Below, piece by piece: positions 1-9,380 of a DNA stretch of 64,000 nucleotides; position 1 is the first letter of the stretch; every line of letters begins with the position of its first letter. The DNA comes from Martinezella rhizogenes. Lineage in GTDB: Bacteria > Pseudomonadota > Alphaproteobacteria > Rhizobiales > Rhizobiaceae. A program made the position numbers and the translations under genes. Where the stretch lies: positions 434,001 through 498,000 of the forward strand of contig JAAMEZ010000006.1 of assembly GCA_013322215.1 (NCBI GenBank), written 5' to 3'. The notes beneath the pieces are model-generated. The model was not told the DNA's origin. It saw only the letters and a program-made list of their open reading frames with translations, and did no database searches.

Positions 1-1198
1 CGTCGTGCTGACCCTGCCTGAGGATATGCTGCGCGATGAGGTCGAAGCGCCGGAAGCGCTGCCTTATGTCCCCGTTGCCGCTCATCCGGGCCGCAACCAG
101 CTTGCAGATCTCCGGAAGCGCCTCGCGACTGCGGAACGGCCGATGGTCATTCTCGGCGGCACGCGCTGGAACGAAGAAGCGGTTACCGGCATCAGGCAGT
201 TCGCAGAGCGTTTCAAGCTACCGGTCGGCTGCTCCTTCCGCCGGCAGATGCTGTTCGACCACCTGCATCCAAACTATGCCGGCGATGTCGGCATCGGCAT
301 CAACCCGGCGCTGGCAAAGGAGATCAAGGAAGCGGATCTGCTGATCCTTCTCGGTGGCCGCCTCTCCGAAATGCCGTCCTCCGGCTATACGCTGGTCGAT
401 ATCCCCTACCCGCGCCAGCAACTCGTCCACATTCATCCCGATCCCTCCGAACTTGGTCGCGTCTACCGGCCAGATCTGGCCATTTGCGCGAGCCCGACGG
501 ACTTCGTTGCTGCCCTCGCAGATTTTGCCCCACCGCACGAAGCGCCCTGGGCGGAGCGCACGGAACGTATGCACGCGGCCTACCTTGCCTGGTCGACGAC
601 ACCGGAAAAGAGCCCCGGCGCGGTCCACATGGGCCGCATCATGGATTGGATCGAAGCCAACACCGCTGACGATACGATCTTCACCAACGGCGCCGGCAAC
701 TATGCGACCTGGCTGCACCGCTTCCATCGCTTCCGCCGCTTCAACACGCAGTCCGCACCGACATCTGGCTCAATGGGTTACGGCCTGCCGGCAGCGGTCG
801 CCGCGAAACAGCTCTTCCCTGAGCGCGAGATTATCTGCTTTGCCGGCGACGGTTGTTTCATGATGCATGGGCAGGAATTTGCGACCGCCGTCCAGCATGA
901 ACTGCCACTCATCGCCTTGGTTATCAATAATGGTATGTACGGCACCATCCGCATGCATCAGGAGCGGGAATACCCCGGCCGTGTCAGCGCTACGGCGCTC
1001 GACAATCCGGATTTTGCGGCTCTTGCCCGTGCCTATGGGGGCCATGGCGAGACCGTGAAGGTAACGGAAGAGTTTGGCCCGGCCTTCGAGCGGGCGCGCG
1101 CCAGCGGCAAGCCGGCAATCATCGAGATTGCGCTCGATCCGGAAGCGATCACACCCTCCCGCACGCTGACGGAAATTGCCCAAACAAAAAGCCGGTGA
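1..1198 (+). CDS. Thiamine-diphosphate-dependent enzyme, acetolactate-synthase-like (5' partial)
   Basis: C-terminal part of a thiamine diphosphate (ThDP) enzyme of the acetolactate synthase/benzoylformate decarboxylase family. The central domain starts near residue 30 and the ThDP-binding domain follows, with the motif GDGCFMMHGQEFA near residue 282 and the closing NN pair about 25 residues later, the usual cofactor and Mg site. Full-length members have about 550 residues. Only about 397 are present and the frame is open to the left edge, so the N-terminal PYR domain lies outside the window; the GTG at 5 is very unlikely to be the start. The substrate cannot be told from sequence. A RidA gene faces it across a shared terminator. 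Confidence 0.88.
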   Translation, partial: VVLTLPEDMLRDEVEAPEALPYVPVAAHPGRNQLADLRKRLATAERPMVILGGTRWNEEAVTGIRQFAERFKLPVGCSFRRQMLFDHLHPNYAGDVGIGINPALAKEIKEADLLILLGGRLSEMPSSGYTLVDIPYPRQQLVHIHPDPSELGRVYRPDLAICASPTDFVAALADFAPPHEAPWAERTERMHAAYLAWSTTPEKSPGAVHMGRIMDWIEANTADDTIFTNGAGNYATWLHRFHRFRRFNTQSAPTSGSMGYGLPAAVAAKQLFPEREIICFAGDGCFMMHGQEFATAVQHELPLIALVINNGMYGTIRMHQEREYPGRVSATALDNPDFAALARAYGGHGETVKVTEEFGPAFERARASGKPAIIEIALDPEAITPSRTLTEIAQTKSR

Positions 1199-1219
1199 GC
1201 GCGAGCCCACCGGCCTTTC
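1187..1219. terminator. Bidirectional hairpin terminator
   Basis: Inverted repeat with arms AAAGCCGGTG and CACCGGC plus TTT, overlapping the end of the ThDP-enzyme gene. Read on the minus strand it is followed by a five-T run, so it fits termination of the convergent RidA transcript best; on the plus strand the T run is short. Confidence 0.55.
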
Positions 1220-1239
1220 CAAAACACTGATCGGGCGAC

Positions 1240-1581
1240 TTAAAGCGCCGCCGTCACGATGAACTCAACCTTGTACTTCGGCGCAGCGAGCTTGGCTTCG
1301 CTGGTGGCGCGGGCCGGCGTATTGGCCGGATCGACCCAGGCTTCCCAGGCAGCGTTCATTTCGGCGAAGTAGGAAATGTCGGAGAGGTAGATAAGCGTCT
1401 GCAGGATCTTCGACTTGTTGGAGCCGGCTGCAGCGAGCAGGCGATCGACTTCAGCCAACGCCGACTTGCACTGATCGGTGACGCTTTCGCCTTCGCCAAC
1501 CTGGCCGGCGAGATAAACGGTGTTGCCGTGGATGACTGCGCCGCTCATGCGGGCGCCGACGTCGATACGCTTGATGCTCAT
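1240..1581 (-). CDS. RidA family protein (YjgF/YER057c/UK114)
   Basis: Small 113-aa protein of the RidA/YjgF superfamily, whose characterised members hydrolyse reactive enamine/imine intermediates released by PLP enzymes. It shows the family features: an N-terminal stretch with VIHGNTVYLAGQVG, and a C-terminal region with WVDPANTPARAT, which holds the arginine that binds the substrate carboxylate in true RidA, followed by LAAPKYKVEF. The ATG at 1581 was chosen over an upstream start because AGGAGA lies seven bases before it and homologues start with MSIKRID-like sequence. It is convergent with the ThDP enzyme and could protect that pathway from imines, which is inference. Confidence 0.85.
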   Translation of the reverse strand: MSIKRIDVGARMSGAVIHGNTVYLAGQVGEGESVTDQCKSALAEVDRLLAAAGSNKSKILQTLIYLSDISYFAEMNAAWEAWVDPANTPARATSEAKLAAPKYKVEFIVTAAL

Positions 1582-1668
1582 GGTCTTCTCCTGATGTTGT
1601 TTTCGACAGGTAGACAGGGCAAGGCTCATAGCCTGCCCTGCAATCTAAAGGGCCGAGGAAACAGCCGT

Positions 1669-2007
1669 TCAGCCGCGAATGTGATGCGTCTTCTGATAAA
1701 TCGCCGTCGAGCGTGCGCCGGAACGGCAATAGCCGAGCATCGGCCGCGGGAATTCGTCCAGCGCATCGACCATGCCCCGCACAGCCTCTTCGGTCACGCC
1801 CATCGGGCCGACGGGCACATGGGTGATCTCCAGGCCGAGCTCCTTGGCACGGGCTTCGATGGCGCCAAACGGCGTCTGATCCGGGCTCTCGCCATCGGGG
1901 CGATGGCAGACGATGGACTTGAAACCCATGGCCTTAATCTCATCGAGATCGTCTACGGCAATCTGGCCGGAGACCGAGTATTCATCGTCGATCGGGCGGA
2001 TATCCAT
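1669..2007 (-). CDS. TIGR01244/DUF442 family protein (beta-lactamase-hydrolase-like phosphatase fold)
   Basis: 112-aa protein of the DUF442/TIGR01244 family, related to protein-tyrosine-phosphatase folds and found alone or fused to metallo-beta-lactamase persulfide dioxygenases (Blh). The start MDIRPIDDEYSVSGQI and the P-loop-like CRSGARST near residue 95, a Cys-X5-Arg type loop, are typical. In the fused proteins this domain is linked to sulfide handling. No sulfur-oxidation partner is visible nearby, so the role here is open. It lies upstream of the RidA gene on the same strand with a gap of about 90 bases and may be cotranscribed. Confidence 0.8.
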   Translation of the reverse strand: MDIRPIDDEYSVSGQIAVDDLDEIKAMGFKSIVCHRPDGESPDQTPFGAIEARAKELGLEITHVPVGPMGVTEEAVRGMVDALDEFPRPMLGYCRSGARSTAIYQKTHHIRG

Positions 2008-2079
2008 GGTTCATGTCCTCTCTAAAACCGTGGCCTTGATCTACGCCGCGACAGGGCGAGCGTCAACCGCGGCACACCC

Positions 2080-2919
2080 TCAAACGAAGGCAAAGTTGAG
2101 CATGAAATTGCGGGCTTCGCCGGGCTGGAGAATATTGAATTCGCCCGCCTCTTCCAGCTCGGCGCGCGAGACCCAACGGTGCGAAACCGGCTCGATGCCC
2201 AGCACATGCGCCGGCGCGCGCTGATTGCGCCAAACCTGCAGGAAAGGCAGCGTATCTGTGCCGAAGCGCACCCTCAAAGTCTTGCCGTCGATGGCCGCGA
2301 TGGGACCAAGGCTGATCTCCGCCCAATCCTCCCCCTTGCCTTGCGTCGGCACGCAGAAGATATCGCCCCCCTCCTCGCCGAAGGTCCAGGGAAAGCCACC
2401 ATTCTCCAGCATCTGTCCGGCGAGGCGCGTGCCGTTGTCGAACCATTTGCCGCCGATGTTCATGTGGTACATCAGGAAGACCGGCATCGCCTCCGTACTC
2501 GTATTGACGATACGGTCGGCAAGCGAGACCTCGCCGGTCGCGCCATCGATCTGCCAAAGACGTTCCAGCCTTGCGGTGCGGCGTTCGGCGGTGATGACAT
2601 CGATATCGGCGCGGCATTCCGCATTGCCATTCTCGAATTTGGTCCAGAGAATTTTGGCTGGATGAGACGAGAAGGAGCCATGCAGCGGATAGCGCTTGCC
2701 CTCATATGCGCCGGACATCGGCTCTGGATGGCGGATATGATCCGGCCCGCAGGTGAAGAGGAAGCCTTCCACGGAATGACTGATACGCGGATCACCATCA
2801 TCGGGAACGGCACTTCCGGGCGCAAGATTGTTGCCCTCGATGATGCAGGCGCCGATATCCAGAACAGAGCCCTCGTCCAGCGTCAATTTCGGCCCCTTGG
2901 CCGCAGAAAAATCCATCAT
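2080..2919 (-). CDS. Aldose 1-epimerase-like protein (galactose mutarotase fold, DUF4432-type)
   Basis: 279-aa protein with the beta-sandwich signature of galactose-mutarotase-like proteins, closest in feel to the aldose 1-epimerase/DUF4432 group. Visible features are PLHGSFSSHPA around residue 75, where the catalytic His of mutarotases sits, a central FLMYHMNIGGKWFD segment, and a C-terminal EFNILQPGEARNF block typical of family members. The likely role is binding or anomer interconversion of a sugar. Two ATG codons are adjacent; the first, with a GGAGG about nine bases upstream, is used. It is the first gene of a minus-strand run and may be cotranscribed with the DUF442 gene. Confidence 0.72.
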   Translation of the reverse strand: MMDFSAAKGPKLTLDEGSVLDIGACIIEGNNLAPGSAVPDDGDPRISHSVEGFLFTCGPDHIRHPEPMSGAYEGKRYPLHGSFSSHPAKILWTKFENGNAECRADIDVITAERRTARLERLWQIDGATGEVSLADRIVNTSTEAMPVFLMYHMNIGGKWFDNGTRLAGQMLENGGFPWTFGEEGGDIFCVPTQGKGEDWAEISLGPIAAIDGKTLRVRFGTDTLPFLQVWRNQRAPAHVLGIEPVSHRWVSRAELEEAGEFNILQPGEARNFMLNFAFV

Positions 2920-3135
2920 CCCTAAAGTCCTCCCTGATCAGCTCTGCGCGCGAACATTGTCCCAAGGTGGCGCGCGGCTGAAATAAACGGTTATTTGGCT
3001 TACCAAATCTTAACTTGAAGCCTTGATCACATAAATTTTTATATTTTATTCAGCATGATAATCTAAATCTCCATACTGGCGTCAAAATTGCCATGTGTGT
3101 GTCAGCCGAACGACTATCCCGAGGATTCGACAGAC

Positions 3136-4593
3136 GTGAACCGGTTCGTAAAATTGAGTTTTGCCCTGGCAATGACTGCCACCGTGTCCATGCTTGCGCT
3201 CACGGACGCGCAGGCACAATACTACCGTAGCGGCAATGGCAACACGGTTCTCGTCACTCCTGACGGCCGGATCCTCGATCAGTATCCCTATGGCGGTGGA
3301 TACTCCATGGCGCGCGACGGACGCGGGCGCCGGGTTCTGGTCGATGCCTATGGCAATGTCGTCGCCACGGAGATGAAGGCAAGCACCTATTATCCCCGCG
3401 CCCCTGCCCGCGATACCTATGGCAATAATGGCGGCCGCTATGGCGACACGCAGCTTTCCAACAACGGCGACTATCAGGATTATCGTCAGTATCGTACCGA
3501 CAGCTACGGAAACTACGACGGTGCACCTAACAATGGTTACGATCAGCAGGATCGCGGCGTAGTCACCGGCGGCATTCCGCGTGACGGCGATATCCAGCGC
3601 CAGCCGCTCGACAATCAGCCATTGCCAGGCAAGAACCAAGGCCAGACGAACCAGAACGGCAGCGATTACGCATCGATCGATCCGCAGCAGAGCACGCCTG
3701 ATATCGTCAACAAGCCGGCGGACGAACCCGTCATCACGCTCAAGGGCAAATCGAAGATGGAGATCACCGCGCTGGAGGTCTTCCTCGCGCGGCAGGGTAT
3801 TTCGCCTGGTGCGATCGACGGACGCATGGGGGCAAACGTCACCAAGGCGATCTATGCCTATCAGCAGATGACTGGCCAGACGCTCGATCCGAACAATACC
3901 GACGCGATCCTCGAACAGCTGCGCATGTCCGGCGGCATGCCGATCGTCAACTATACGATCACGGCAGCCGATGCGGCCGGCCCTTATGTCGCCTCGATCC
4001 CCGAGGACTATGCGGCAAAGTCACAAATGCCTTCGCTCGGCTATACCTCGACGACGGAAATGCTGGCGGAACGCTTTCATATGGATGAGAGCTACCTGAA
4101 GGCGCTCAACCCCGGCGTCGATTTCACTGTTCCGGGCAGTACGATCAAGGTCGTCAATACCGGCCCCGGCAAGACGGGCACGGTTGCCAAGATCCTGGCG
4201 GACAAGGGCCGCAAGCAGGTTTTCGCCTATGACGCCAACGGTACCCTGATTGCGGCCTACCCGGCCAGCATCGGCTCCGCCGACACGCCTTCGCCGTCCG
4301 GCGCAGTGACTGTCGAGCGCGTCGCCTTCAATCCGGGCTATACCTACAATCCGAAGATCAACTTCCAACAAGCCGGAAACGACAAGGTTCTCAACATTCC
4401 GCCAGGCCCGAACGGCCCGGTTGGAACTGTGTGGATGGCCCTGTCGAAGCCAACCTACGGTATTCACGGGACACCCGATCCCTCGCGTATCGGCAAGACC
4501 CAGAGCCATGGATGCGTTCGCCTCACCAATTGGGATGCGACCGAACTTGCCAAGATGGTCAAGCCGGGCGTCGTCGTTGAGTTCGTCGACTAA
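3136..4593 (+). CDS. Secreted L,D-transpeptidase (YkuD) with peptidoglycan-binding domain
   Basis: About 485-aa periplasmic L,D-transpeptidase forming 3-3 crosslinks or anchoring proteins to peptidoglycan. A GTG start at 3136 gives a clean signal peptide (RFVKLSFALAMTATVSMLA, cleavage after DAQA); the ATG at 3088 would add 16 residues ahead of it. A Tyr/Gly/Asn-rich low-complexity linker of about 150 residues follows, then a PG_binding_1 domain around 205-260 (IDGRMGANVTKAIYAYQQ), and a C-terminal YkuD domain with HGTPDPSRIGK near 443 and the catalytic SHGCVRLTNWD near 456. It is monocistronic, with an AT-rich upstream region and a terminator after it. Confidence 0.9.
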   Translation: MNRFVKLSFALAMTATVSMLALTDAQAQYYRSGNGNTVLVTPDGRILDQYPYGGGYSMARDGRGRRVLVDAYGNVVATEMKASTYYPRAPARDTYGNNGGRYGDTQLSNNGDYQDYRQYRTDSYGNYDGAPNNGYDQQDRGVVTGGIPRDGDIQRQPLDNQPLPGKNQGQTNQNGSDYASIDPQQSTPDIVNKPADEPVITLKGKSKMEITALEVFLARQGISPGAIDGRMGANVTKAIYAYQQMTGQTLDPNNTDAILEQLRMSGGMPIVNYTITAADAAGPYVASIPEDYAAKSQMPSLGYTSTTEMLAERFHMDESYLKALNPGVDFTVPGSTIKVVNTGPGKTGTVAKILADKGRKQVFAYDANGTLIAAYPASIGSADTPSPSGAVTVERVAFNPGYTYNPKINFQQAGNDKVLNIPPGPNGPVGTVWMALSKPTYGIHGTPDPSRIGKTQSHGCVRLTNWDATELAKMVKPGVVVEFVD

Positions 4594-4612
4594 ACCGACT
4601 TTGAACGACAAG

Positions 4613-4650
4613 AAGCGCCGCCGGATGAACTGTCCGGTGGCGCTTTCATT
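4613..4650 (+). terminator. Rho-independent terminator after the L,D-transpeptidase
   Basis: Imperfect inverted repeat AAGCGCCGCCGGA / TCCGGTGGCGCTT with a seven-base loop, followed by a T-rich stretch (TTCATTTCAT), 20 bases after the stop codon. Confidence 0.65.
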
Positions 4651-4684
4651 TCATGAGGGTTGAAGAGAGGCGGATTGTCGTGCC

Positions 4685-5047
4685 TCAGACCCAACGGATC
4701 GCATAGACCAGAACGACCGAAAACAGCATCGCGCCCAAAAAACCGCCGAGAATGATGTTGGCCGTCACACGAGCGCCAATCTTCAACAGCCGGCCGCATA
4801 TGCCTGCGACGATGATGAAGCTCAGCGTCCCGATAATGCTGGCAACGATATCCGATATAGATAGTCCTGCTGCCAGCAGGGAAACGATGATGCTGCTGAT
4901 GATCCAGGCCGCTGCCAGGACGATGGGTCCTTTCCAGAAACTGGCACGCGCCAATCGGGCTCCAAGCATGCCACCGCAAGCCGCACCGATCGCACCGGCA
5001 ATAATGATTGCTATCGGTAGACTATCCGAGACACCAGCCGTTTCCAT
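4685..5047 (-). CDS. Small membrane protein of unknown function (about 120 aa)
   Basis: Hydrophobic protein with about four predicted membrane segments: IAIIIAGAIGAACGGMLGA, then an IVLAAAWIISSIIVSLLAA segment, one around IVASIIGTLSFIIVAGI, and a last one at IILGGFLGAMLFSVVLVYA. No family is recognised. The ATG at 5047 is chosen because GGGGAGAGG lies just upstream; a start at 5125 would add 26 polar, Cys-containing residues without such a site. Glycine-rich membrane segments resemble small channel or assembly proteins, but nothing firm can be said. It is convergent with the L,D-transpeptidase gene. Confidence 0.65.
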   Translation of the reverse strand: METAGVSDSLPIAIIIAGAIGAACGGMLGARLARASFWKGPIVLAAAWIISSIIVSLLAAGLSISDIVASIIGTLSFIIVAGICGRLLKIGARVTANIILGGFLGAMLFSVVLVYAIRWV

Positions 5048-5144
5048 CGCCCTCTCCCCACGCCGCGCCAGATCATCTTGAAGCTGCTCGCATCGCTGGG
5101 TTCCGCAGACCAAAAACAAAACCAAGGCGAGTAGCCCTCAAACG

Positions 5145-5170
5145 AAAAATGCCACGCGGGATCGCGTGGC
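5145..5170 (-). terminator. Terminator after the alcohol dehydrogenase operon
   Basis: On the minus strand a perfect stem GCCACGCG/CGCGTGGC with a four-to-five-base loop is followed by ATTTTT, 30 bases after the alcohol dehydrogenase stop codon. Confidence 0.75.
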
Positions 5171-5199
5171 ACAATCAATATTCAACCGAGAACTGAATC

Positions 5200-6348
5200 T
5201 CAGAAGCAGTCGCGGAACAGAGCCTTGGTGTTTTCCAAGGTCATCGCCACCGGATTGCCGCCGGCGCTTGGATCTTCGATTGCCATGGCGGAAAGTTCGT
5301 CGATACGGTCAGGGGCGATCCCCATGGCCGAGAGGCTTTCCGGTACGCCGAGTTCCGCACGCAGCTGCAGCACATAATCATAGAAGCCGTCGAAACCGCC
5401 CGAAATGCTGAGATAGGCTGCAGCACGTGCGATCTTCTCTTCGATGGCCTTGCGGTTGAAACGCAGGACGGCCGGCATGACGACGGCATTGGTCATGCCG
5501 TGATGCGTATTGTAGACGGCGCCGATCGGATGGGAGAGCGCGTGGATGGCGCCAAGGCCTTTCTGGAAAGCGACGGCGCCCATGGCGGCGGCACTCATCA
5601 TGTTGGCGCGGGCTTCGAGATCGGTTCCTTCGCGATAGGCGCGCGGCAGGAATTCCTTGACGAGCCGCATGCCTTCCAGCGCGATGCCGGCCGACATGGG
5701 ATGATAGAAGGGCGAGGAATAGGCTTCCAGGCAATGGGCAAACGCATCCATGCCCGTACCCGCCGTAATGATCTTCGGCATGCCAACGGTCAGTTCCGGA
5801 TCGGCGATGACGACGCCGGGCAGGAATTTCGGATGGAAGATGATCTTCTTCACATGCGTCGCGGAATTGGTGATGACGCTGGCACGGCCGACTTCCGAAC
5901 CGGTGCCGGCTGTCGTCGGTACGGCGACGATCGGCGCGATCCCCTCGACGCTGGCACGTGTCCACCAGTCGCCGATGTCTTCAAAATCCCACACCGGCCG
6001 GGTCTGGCCGGCCATGAAGGCGACGCACTTGCCGAGATCGAGACCGGAGCCGCCACCGAACGCGACGACGCCGTCATGACCGCCATCCTTGAACGCCTTC
6101 ACCCCGGCTTCGAGGTTCTTCTCGTTCGGATTGGGGTCGACGTCAGCGAAGATGGCGCGACCGAGACCTGCATCTTCCAGGATGTCCAGCGCCGTCGCCG
6201 TGATCGCCATCGACGCAAGTCCCCGGTCGGTGACCAGGAGTGGCTTTTTCATGCCCAGGCTCTTGCAGGCGTCCGCCAGTTCCTTGATCCGGCCGCGGCC
6301 GAGCTTGAAGGCGTTCGGATAGCTCCAATTGGCTGAGATGTTGCTCAT
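5200..6348 (-). CDS. Iron-containing alcohol dehydrogenase
   Basis: 382-aa member of the group III, metal-dependent alcohol dehydrogenases, which interconvert alcohols and aldehydes with NAD(P). Motifs in order: the cofactor-binding GGGSGLDLGKCVAFMAG near residue 95, TAGTGSEVGRASVI near 145, then metal ligands in AHCLEAYSSPFYHP and HALSHPIGAVYNTHHG (three histidines of the Fe site). The ATG at 6348 overlaps the aldehyde dehydrogenase stop by ATGA, so the two are translationally coupled. Together with the upstream dehydrogenase it would oxidise an alcohol through an aldehyde to an acid. The substrate is not shown by sequence; a gamma-glutamylated amino alcohol would fit the neighbourhood. Confidence 0.9.
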   Translation of the reverse strand: MSNISANWSYPNAFKLGRGRIKELADACKSLGMKKPLLVTDRGLASMAITATALDILEDAGLGRAIFADVDPNPNEKNLEAGVKAFKDGGHDGVVAFGGGSGLDLGKCVAFMAGQTRPVWDFEDIGDWWTRASVEGIAPIVAVPTTAGTGSEVGRASVITNSATHVKKIIFHPKFLPGVVIADPELTVGMPKIITAGTGMDAFAHCLEAYSSPFYHPMSAGIALEGMRLVKEFLPRAYREGTDLEARANMMSAAAMGAVAFQKGLGAIHALSHPIGAVYNTHHGMTNAVVMPAVLRFNRKAIEEKIARAAAYLSISGGFDGFYDYVLQLRAELGVPESLSAMGIAPDRIDELSAMAIEDPSAGGNPVAMTLENTKALFRDCF

Positions 6349-7730
6349 ACTGTTACTTTCTTCAGGTGATAGGATTTCGGGCGCGTCAGGTTGTGGAAGC
6401 CAATGATCGACAGCGAGCCGCCGCGGCCGGTTTCCTTGACGCCGGTCCAGCACAGAGCCGGATCGAGATAATCGGCGCGGTTCATGAAGACGGTGCCGGT
6501 TTCGATCTCGCGGCCAATCCGCGAGGCGCGCTCGACATCCTTCGTCCAGAGCGAAGCCGTCAGGCCGTAGGGGCTGTCATTCATCAGCTCCAGCGCTTGC
6601 GCATCGCTCTTCACCTTCATGATGCCGACGGCCGGGCCGAAGGTTTCTTCGCGCATGAAGGCCATGGAATGATCGACATTGACGAGGATCTGCGGCGCGA
6701 GATAGGCGCCGCCGTCATCGGCCGGGAATAGCTTGGGATCGACCAGCGCCTTGGCGCCCTTGGCGACGGCATCGGCGATCTGCTCGCGCACCACCTTGGC
6801 AAAGCGCTTATGCGCCATCGGGCCGAGCGACGTCTCGGGATCGAGGGGATTGCCGAGCTTGTAGTTCGAAACCCAGGCGACCGACTTCTCGACAAAGCTG
6901 TCGTAAAGCGATTCATGCACATAGATGCGCTCGATGCCGCAGCAGCACTGACCGGAGTTGAAGGTCGCCCCATCCATCAGCGTGTCAACGGCCGCATCGA
7001 GATCGGCGTCCTCCATGACATAGCCTGGATCCTTGCCGCCAAGCTCGAGCCCGAGGCTGGTGAAGGTGCCGGCTGCCGCACGCTCGATCGACCGGCCGCC
7101 TTCGACAGAACCGGTGAAATTGACGAAGTTGAAGCTTCCGGCCGCAATCAGCGCCGAGGTGGTTTCATGATCGAGGAAGACATTCTGGAAGACGTCGGCG
7201 GGAACGCCCGCTTCGACAAAGGCCTGCACCAACCGCTCGCCGACGAGCAATGTCTGGCTTGCATGTTTGAGGATGACCGTATTGCCGGCCATCAGTGCTG
7301 GGGCAATCGTATTGATCGCCGTCATATAAGGATAATTCCAGGGCGCGATGACGAAGACGACGCCATGCGGCTCGCGCTCGATGCGGCGGGCAAAATTGGC
7401 GCTGTCCTCGACGACCAAAGGTGCGAGTGCATCGGCGGCGATCGACGCGACATAGTTGGAGCGTTCGTTGAAGCCGCGATATTCGCCACCATACTTGATC
7501 GGGCGGCCCATCTGCCAGGAGAGTTCCGGCACGACCACATCGGCCATCTCGTTGAGCCGGGCCACCCCCTTCAGTACCAGCTGAACGCGATCTTCCAGCG
7601 GGCGGCGGGCCCAATCCTTCTGCGCCTTGCGGGCGCGAGCTACGACTTCCTTGGCAGCATCCAGCGATAACGCCGGGCGCTCGGCATAAACCTCTCCGTT
7701 TACCGGGGAGACGCATGTGATCATGGTCAT
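6345..7730 (-). CDS. NAD(P)-dependent aldehyde dehydrogenase family protein
   Basis: 461-aa aldehyde dehydrogenase. The cofactor-binding segment FVIAPWNYPYMTAIN lies near residue 128, the catalytic glutamate is in LELGGKDPGYV near 235, and the catalytic cysteine lies in NSGQCCCGIERI near 270; three adjacent cysteines there are unusual. The ending KETGRGGSLSIIGFHNLTRPK is typical. The ATG at 7730 is preceded by AGGA at good spacing; another ATG two codons later is possible. It overlaps the alcohol dehydrogenase by four bases and follows a glutamine-synthetase-like gene. Probably it oxidises the aldehyde made by the dehydrogenase. Confidence 0.9.
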   Translation of the reverse strand: MTMITCVSPVNGEVYAERPALSLDAAKEVVARARKAQKDWARRPLEDRVQLVLKGVARLNEMADVVVPELSWQMGRPIKYGGEYRGFNERSNYVASIAADALAPLVVEDSANFARRIEREPHGVVFVIAPWNYPYMTAINTIAPALMAGNTVILKHASQTLLVGERLVQAFVEAGVPADVFQNVFLDHETTSALIAAGSFNFVNFTGSVEGGRSIERAAAGTFTSLGLELGGKDPGYVMEDADLDAAVDTLMDGATFNSGQCCCGIERIYVHESLYDSFVEKSVAWVSNYKLGNPLDPETSLGPMAHKRFAKVVREQIADAVAKGAKALVDPKLFPADDGGAYLAPQILVNVDHSMAFMREETFGPAVGIMKVKSDAQALELMNDSPYGLTASLWTKDVERASRIGREIETGTVFMNRADYLDPALCWTGVKETGRGGSLSIIGFHNLTRPKSYHLKKVTV

Positions 7731-7883
7731 GATCGAATTCCTGTTTTCCTGGTCATCCAATTGATTGCCGGATGTTGCACAATCTTTGGCCGCCTTTAAA
7801 AGGAAACGGCAAGCGTGCTGGCATCCCAGCGCCCCTGCCCGACCCTAGAACGAAAATCGGGCAAGAGGCAGATCGCAAAAGCC

Positions 7884-9254
7884 TTACGCTCTTTCGAATC
7901 CGCGCGCCACTTCCCAATCCGTGATGCGACGATCGTACTCCTCCTGCTCCCATTCGGCGGCACGGGTATAATGATCGATGACATCGTCGCCAAAGGCGGC
8001 GCGCAGCATCTTCGAATTGGTTAGGGCCTCGGCCGCACCACGCAGGGTACGCGGTATCTCGCGAACCTCGCGCGCGCCATAGGCATCGCCGACGAAGGGC
8101 GCCTCCAGTTCGAGCTTGTTTTCGATGCCGTCAAGGCCGGCGGCAATAAGGGCAGCAAAAGCCAGATACGGATTGAGATCCGAGCCGCCGACGCGGCATT
8201 CGATGCGGATGCTCTTGGTTTCGGCGCCGCACAGGCGATAACCGGCGGTGCGATTGTCGGTGCTCCAGATCGCCTTGGTGGGAGCGAAAGTGCCGGCGAC
8301 GAAGCGCTTGTAGGAATTGATGTAGGGCGCAAGGAAATAGGTGATTTCGCTGGCGTGCGTCAGAAGGCCGGCGACATAGTGCTTCATCAGCGGCGTCATG
8401 CCGTGTTCTTTTTCCTTGTCGAAGAATAGCGGCGTCTTGCCGTCTACACTCCAGAGCGACTGATGAATATGAGAGGAACTGCCCGCAGCGCTGTAGTTCC
8501 ACTTCGCCAGGAACGTAATAGCCTTGCCCTTCGACCAGGCAATCTCCTTGCAGCCATTCTTGATGATGGCGTGGCGGTCGGCCATGGTCAGGGCATCGGC
8601 GTAGCGGACGTTGATTTCCTCTTGGCCGGCGGATGCCTCGCCCTTGGAGTTTTCGACAGGGATCTCCGCGCCCTGCAGTCCCTTGCGGATCGCCCGCATC
8701 ACATCTTCTTCCTTCGTGGTCTGGAAGATGTGGTAATCCTCGTTGTAGCCACTGACGAGATTGAGATTGCGATAGCCGGATTCACGGGCGCTGTCATAGC
8801 TCTGATCGAACAGGAAGAATTCAAGCTCCGAAGCCATGTAGGCCTTCATGCCCATCGCTTCGAGACGCTTGACCTGCTTCTTGAGAATAGCGCGCGGGGA
8901 ATGCGCCACTTCTTCATGCGTATGATGATCGAGCACGTCGCAAAGAACGAGCGCCGTGCCTTCCAGCCAGGGAATGCGGCGCAGCGTGGCAAGATCCGGC
9001 TTCATCGTGTAGTCGCCATAGCCCTTCTCCCAGCTCGTCGACTTGTAGCCGGAGACGGTTTCCATCTCGATATCGGTCGCCTGCAGATAGTTGCAGCTAT
9101 GCGTTTCCTTCCAGGCGCTTTCGATGAAGAATTCCGCCTGGAAACGTTTGCCCATCAACCGGCCCTGCATGTCGACCTGACATGCCAGAACCGTATCGAT
9201 GCGCCCTTCGGCCACATCTCGTCTGAGGTCGTCGAACGTATAGCTGCTGCTCAT
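7884..9254 (-). CDS. Glutamine-synthetase-like gamma-glutamylamide ligase
   Basis: 456-aa protein of the glutamine synthetase superfamily, in the group with PuuA, IpuC and GlnA3/4-type enzymes that join glutamate to amines rather than ammonia. Seen: ELEFFLFD (metal ligand) near residue 145, SAGQEEINV near 220, GSSSHIHQSLW near 270, and a C-terminal RVGGSDLNPYLAFAALIAAG. No adenylylation-loop tyrosine motif of GlnA was recognised. The ATG at 9254 has AGGCGG upstream. Its neighbours (APC permease, aldehyde and alcohol dehydrogenases, amidohydrolase) resemble gamma-glutamylation pathways for putrescine or isopropylamine/ethanolamine, so ligation of glutamate to an amine is the likely reaction. 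A 7-bp inverted repeat (TGCCCGA/TCGGGCA) lies in the gap before the next gene. Confidence 0.83.
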   Translation of the reverse strand: MSSSYTFDDLRRDVAEGRIDTVLACQVDMQGRLMGKRFQAEFFIESAWKETHSCNYLQATDIEMETVSGYKSTSWEKGYGDYTMKPDLATLRRIPWLEGTALVLCDVLDHHTHEEVAHSPRAILKKQVKRLEAMGMKAYMASELEFFLFDQSYDSARESGYRNLNLVSGYNEDYHIFQTTKEEDVMRAIRKGLQGAEIPVENSKGEASAGQEEINVRYADALTMADRHAIIKNGCKEIAWSKGKAITFLAKWNYSAAGSSSHIHQSLWSVDGKTPLFFDKEKEHGMTPLMKHYVAGLLTHASEITYFLAPYINSYKRFVAGTFAPTKAIWSTDNRTAGYRLCGAETKSIRIECRVGGSDLNPYLAFAALIAAGLDGIENKLELEAPFVGDAYGAREVREIPRTLRGAAEALTNSKMLRAAFGDDVIDHYTRAAEWEQEEYDRRITDWEVARGFERA

Positions 9255-9380
9255 AATTTGGTCCGCCTGAAAGATAGAAGTGGGTCGGCCAGCGGCGTTC
9301 TCGGATCTATTGCCGGAGCCGCTCGTCAAGTTGGATGGGGCCGCGGCTGCGGCCCCTGCCGGATTGATGTTGGATGAGGA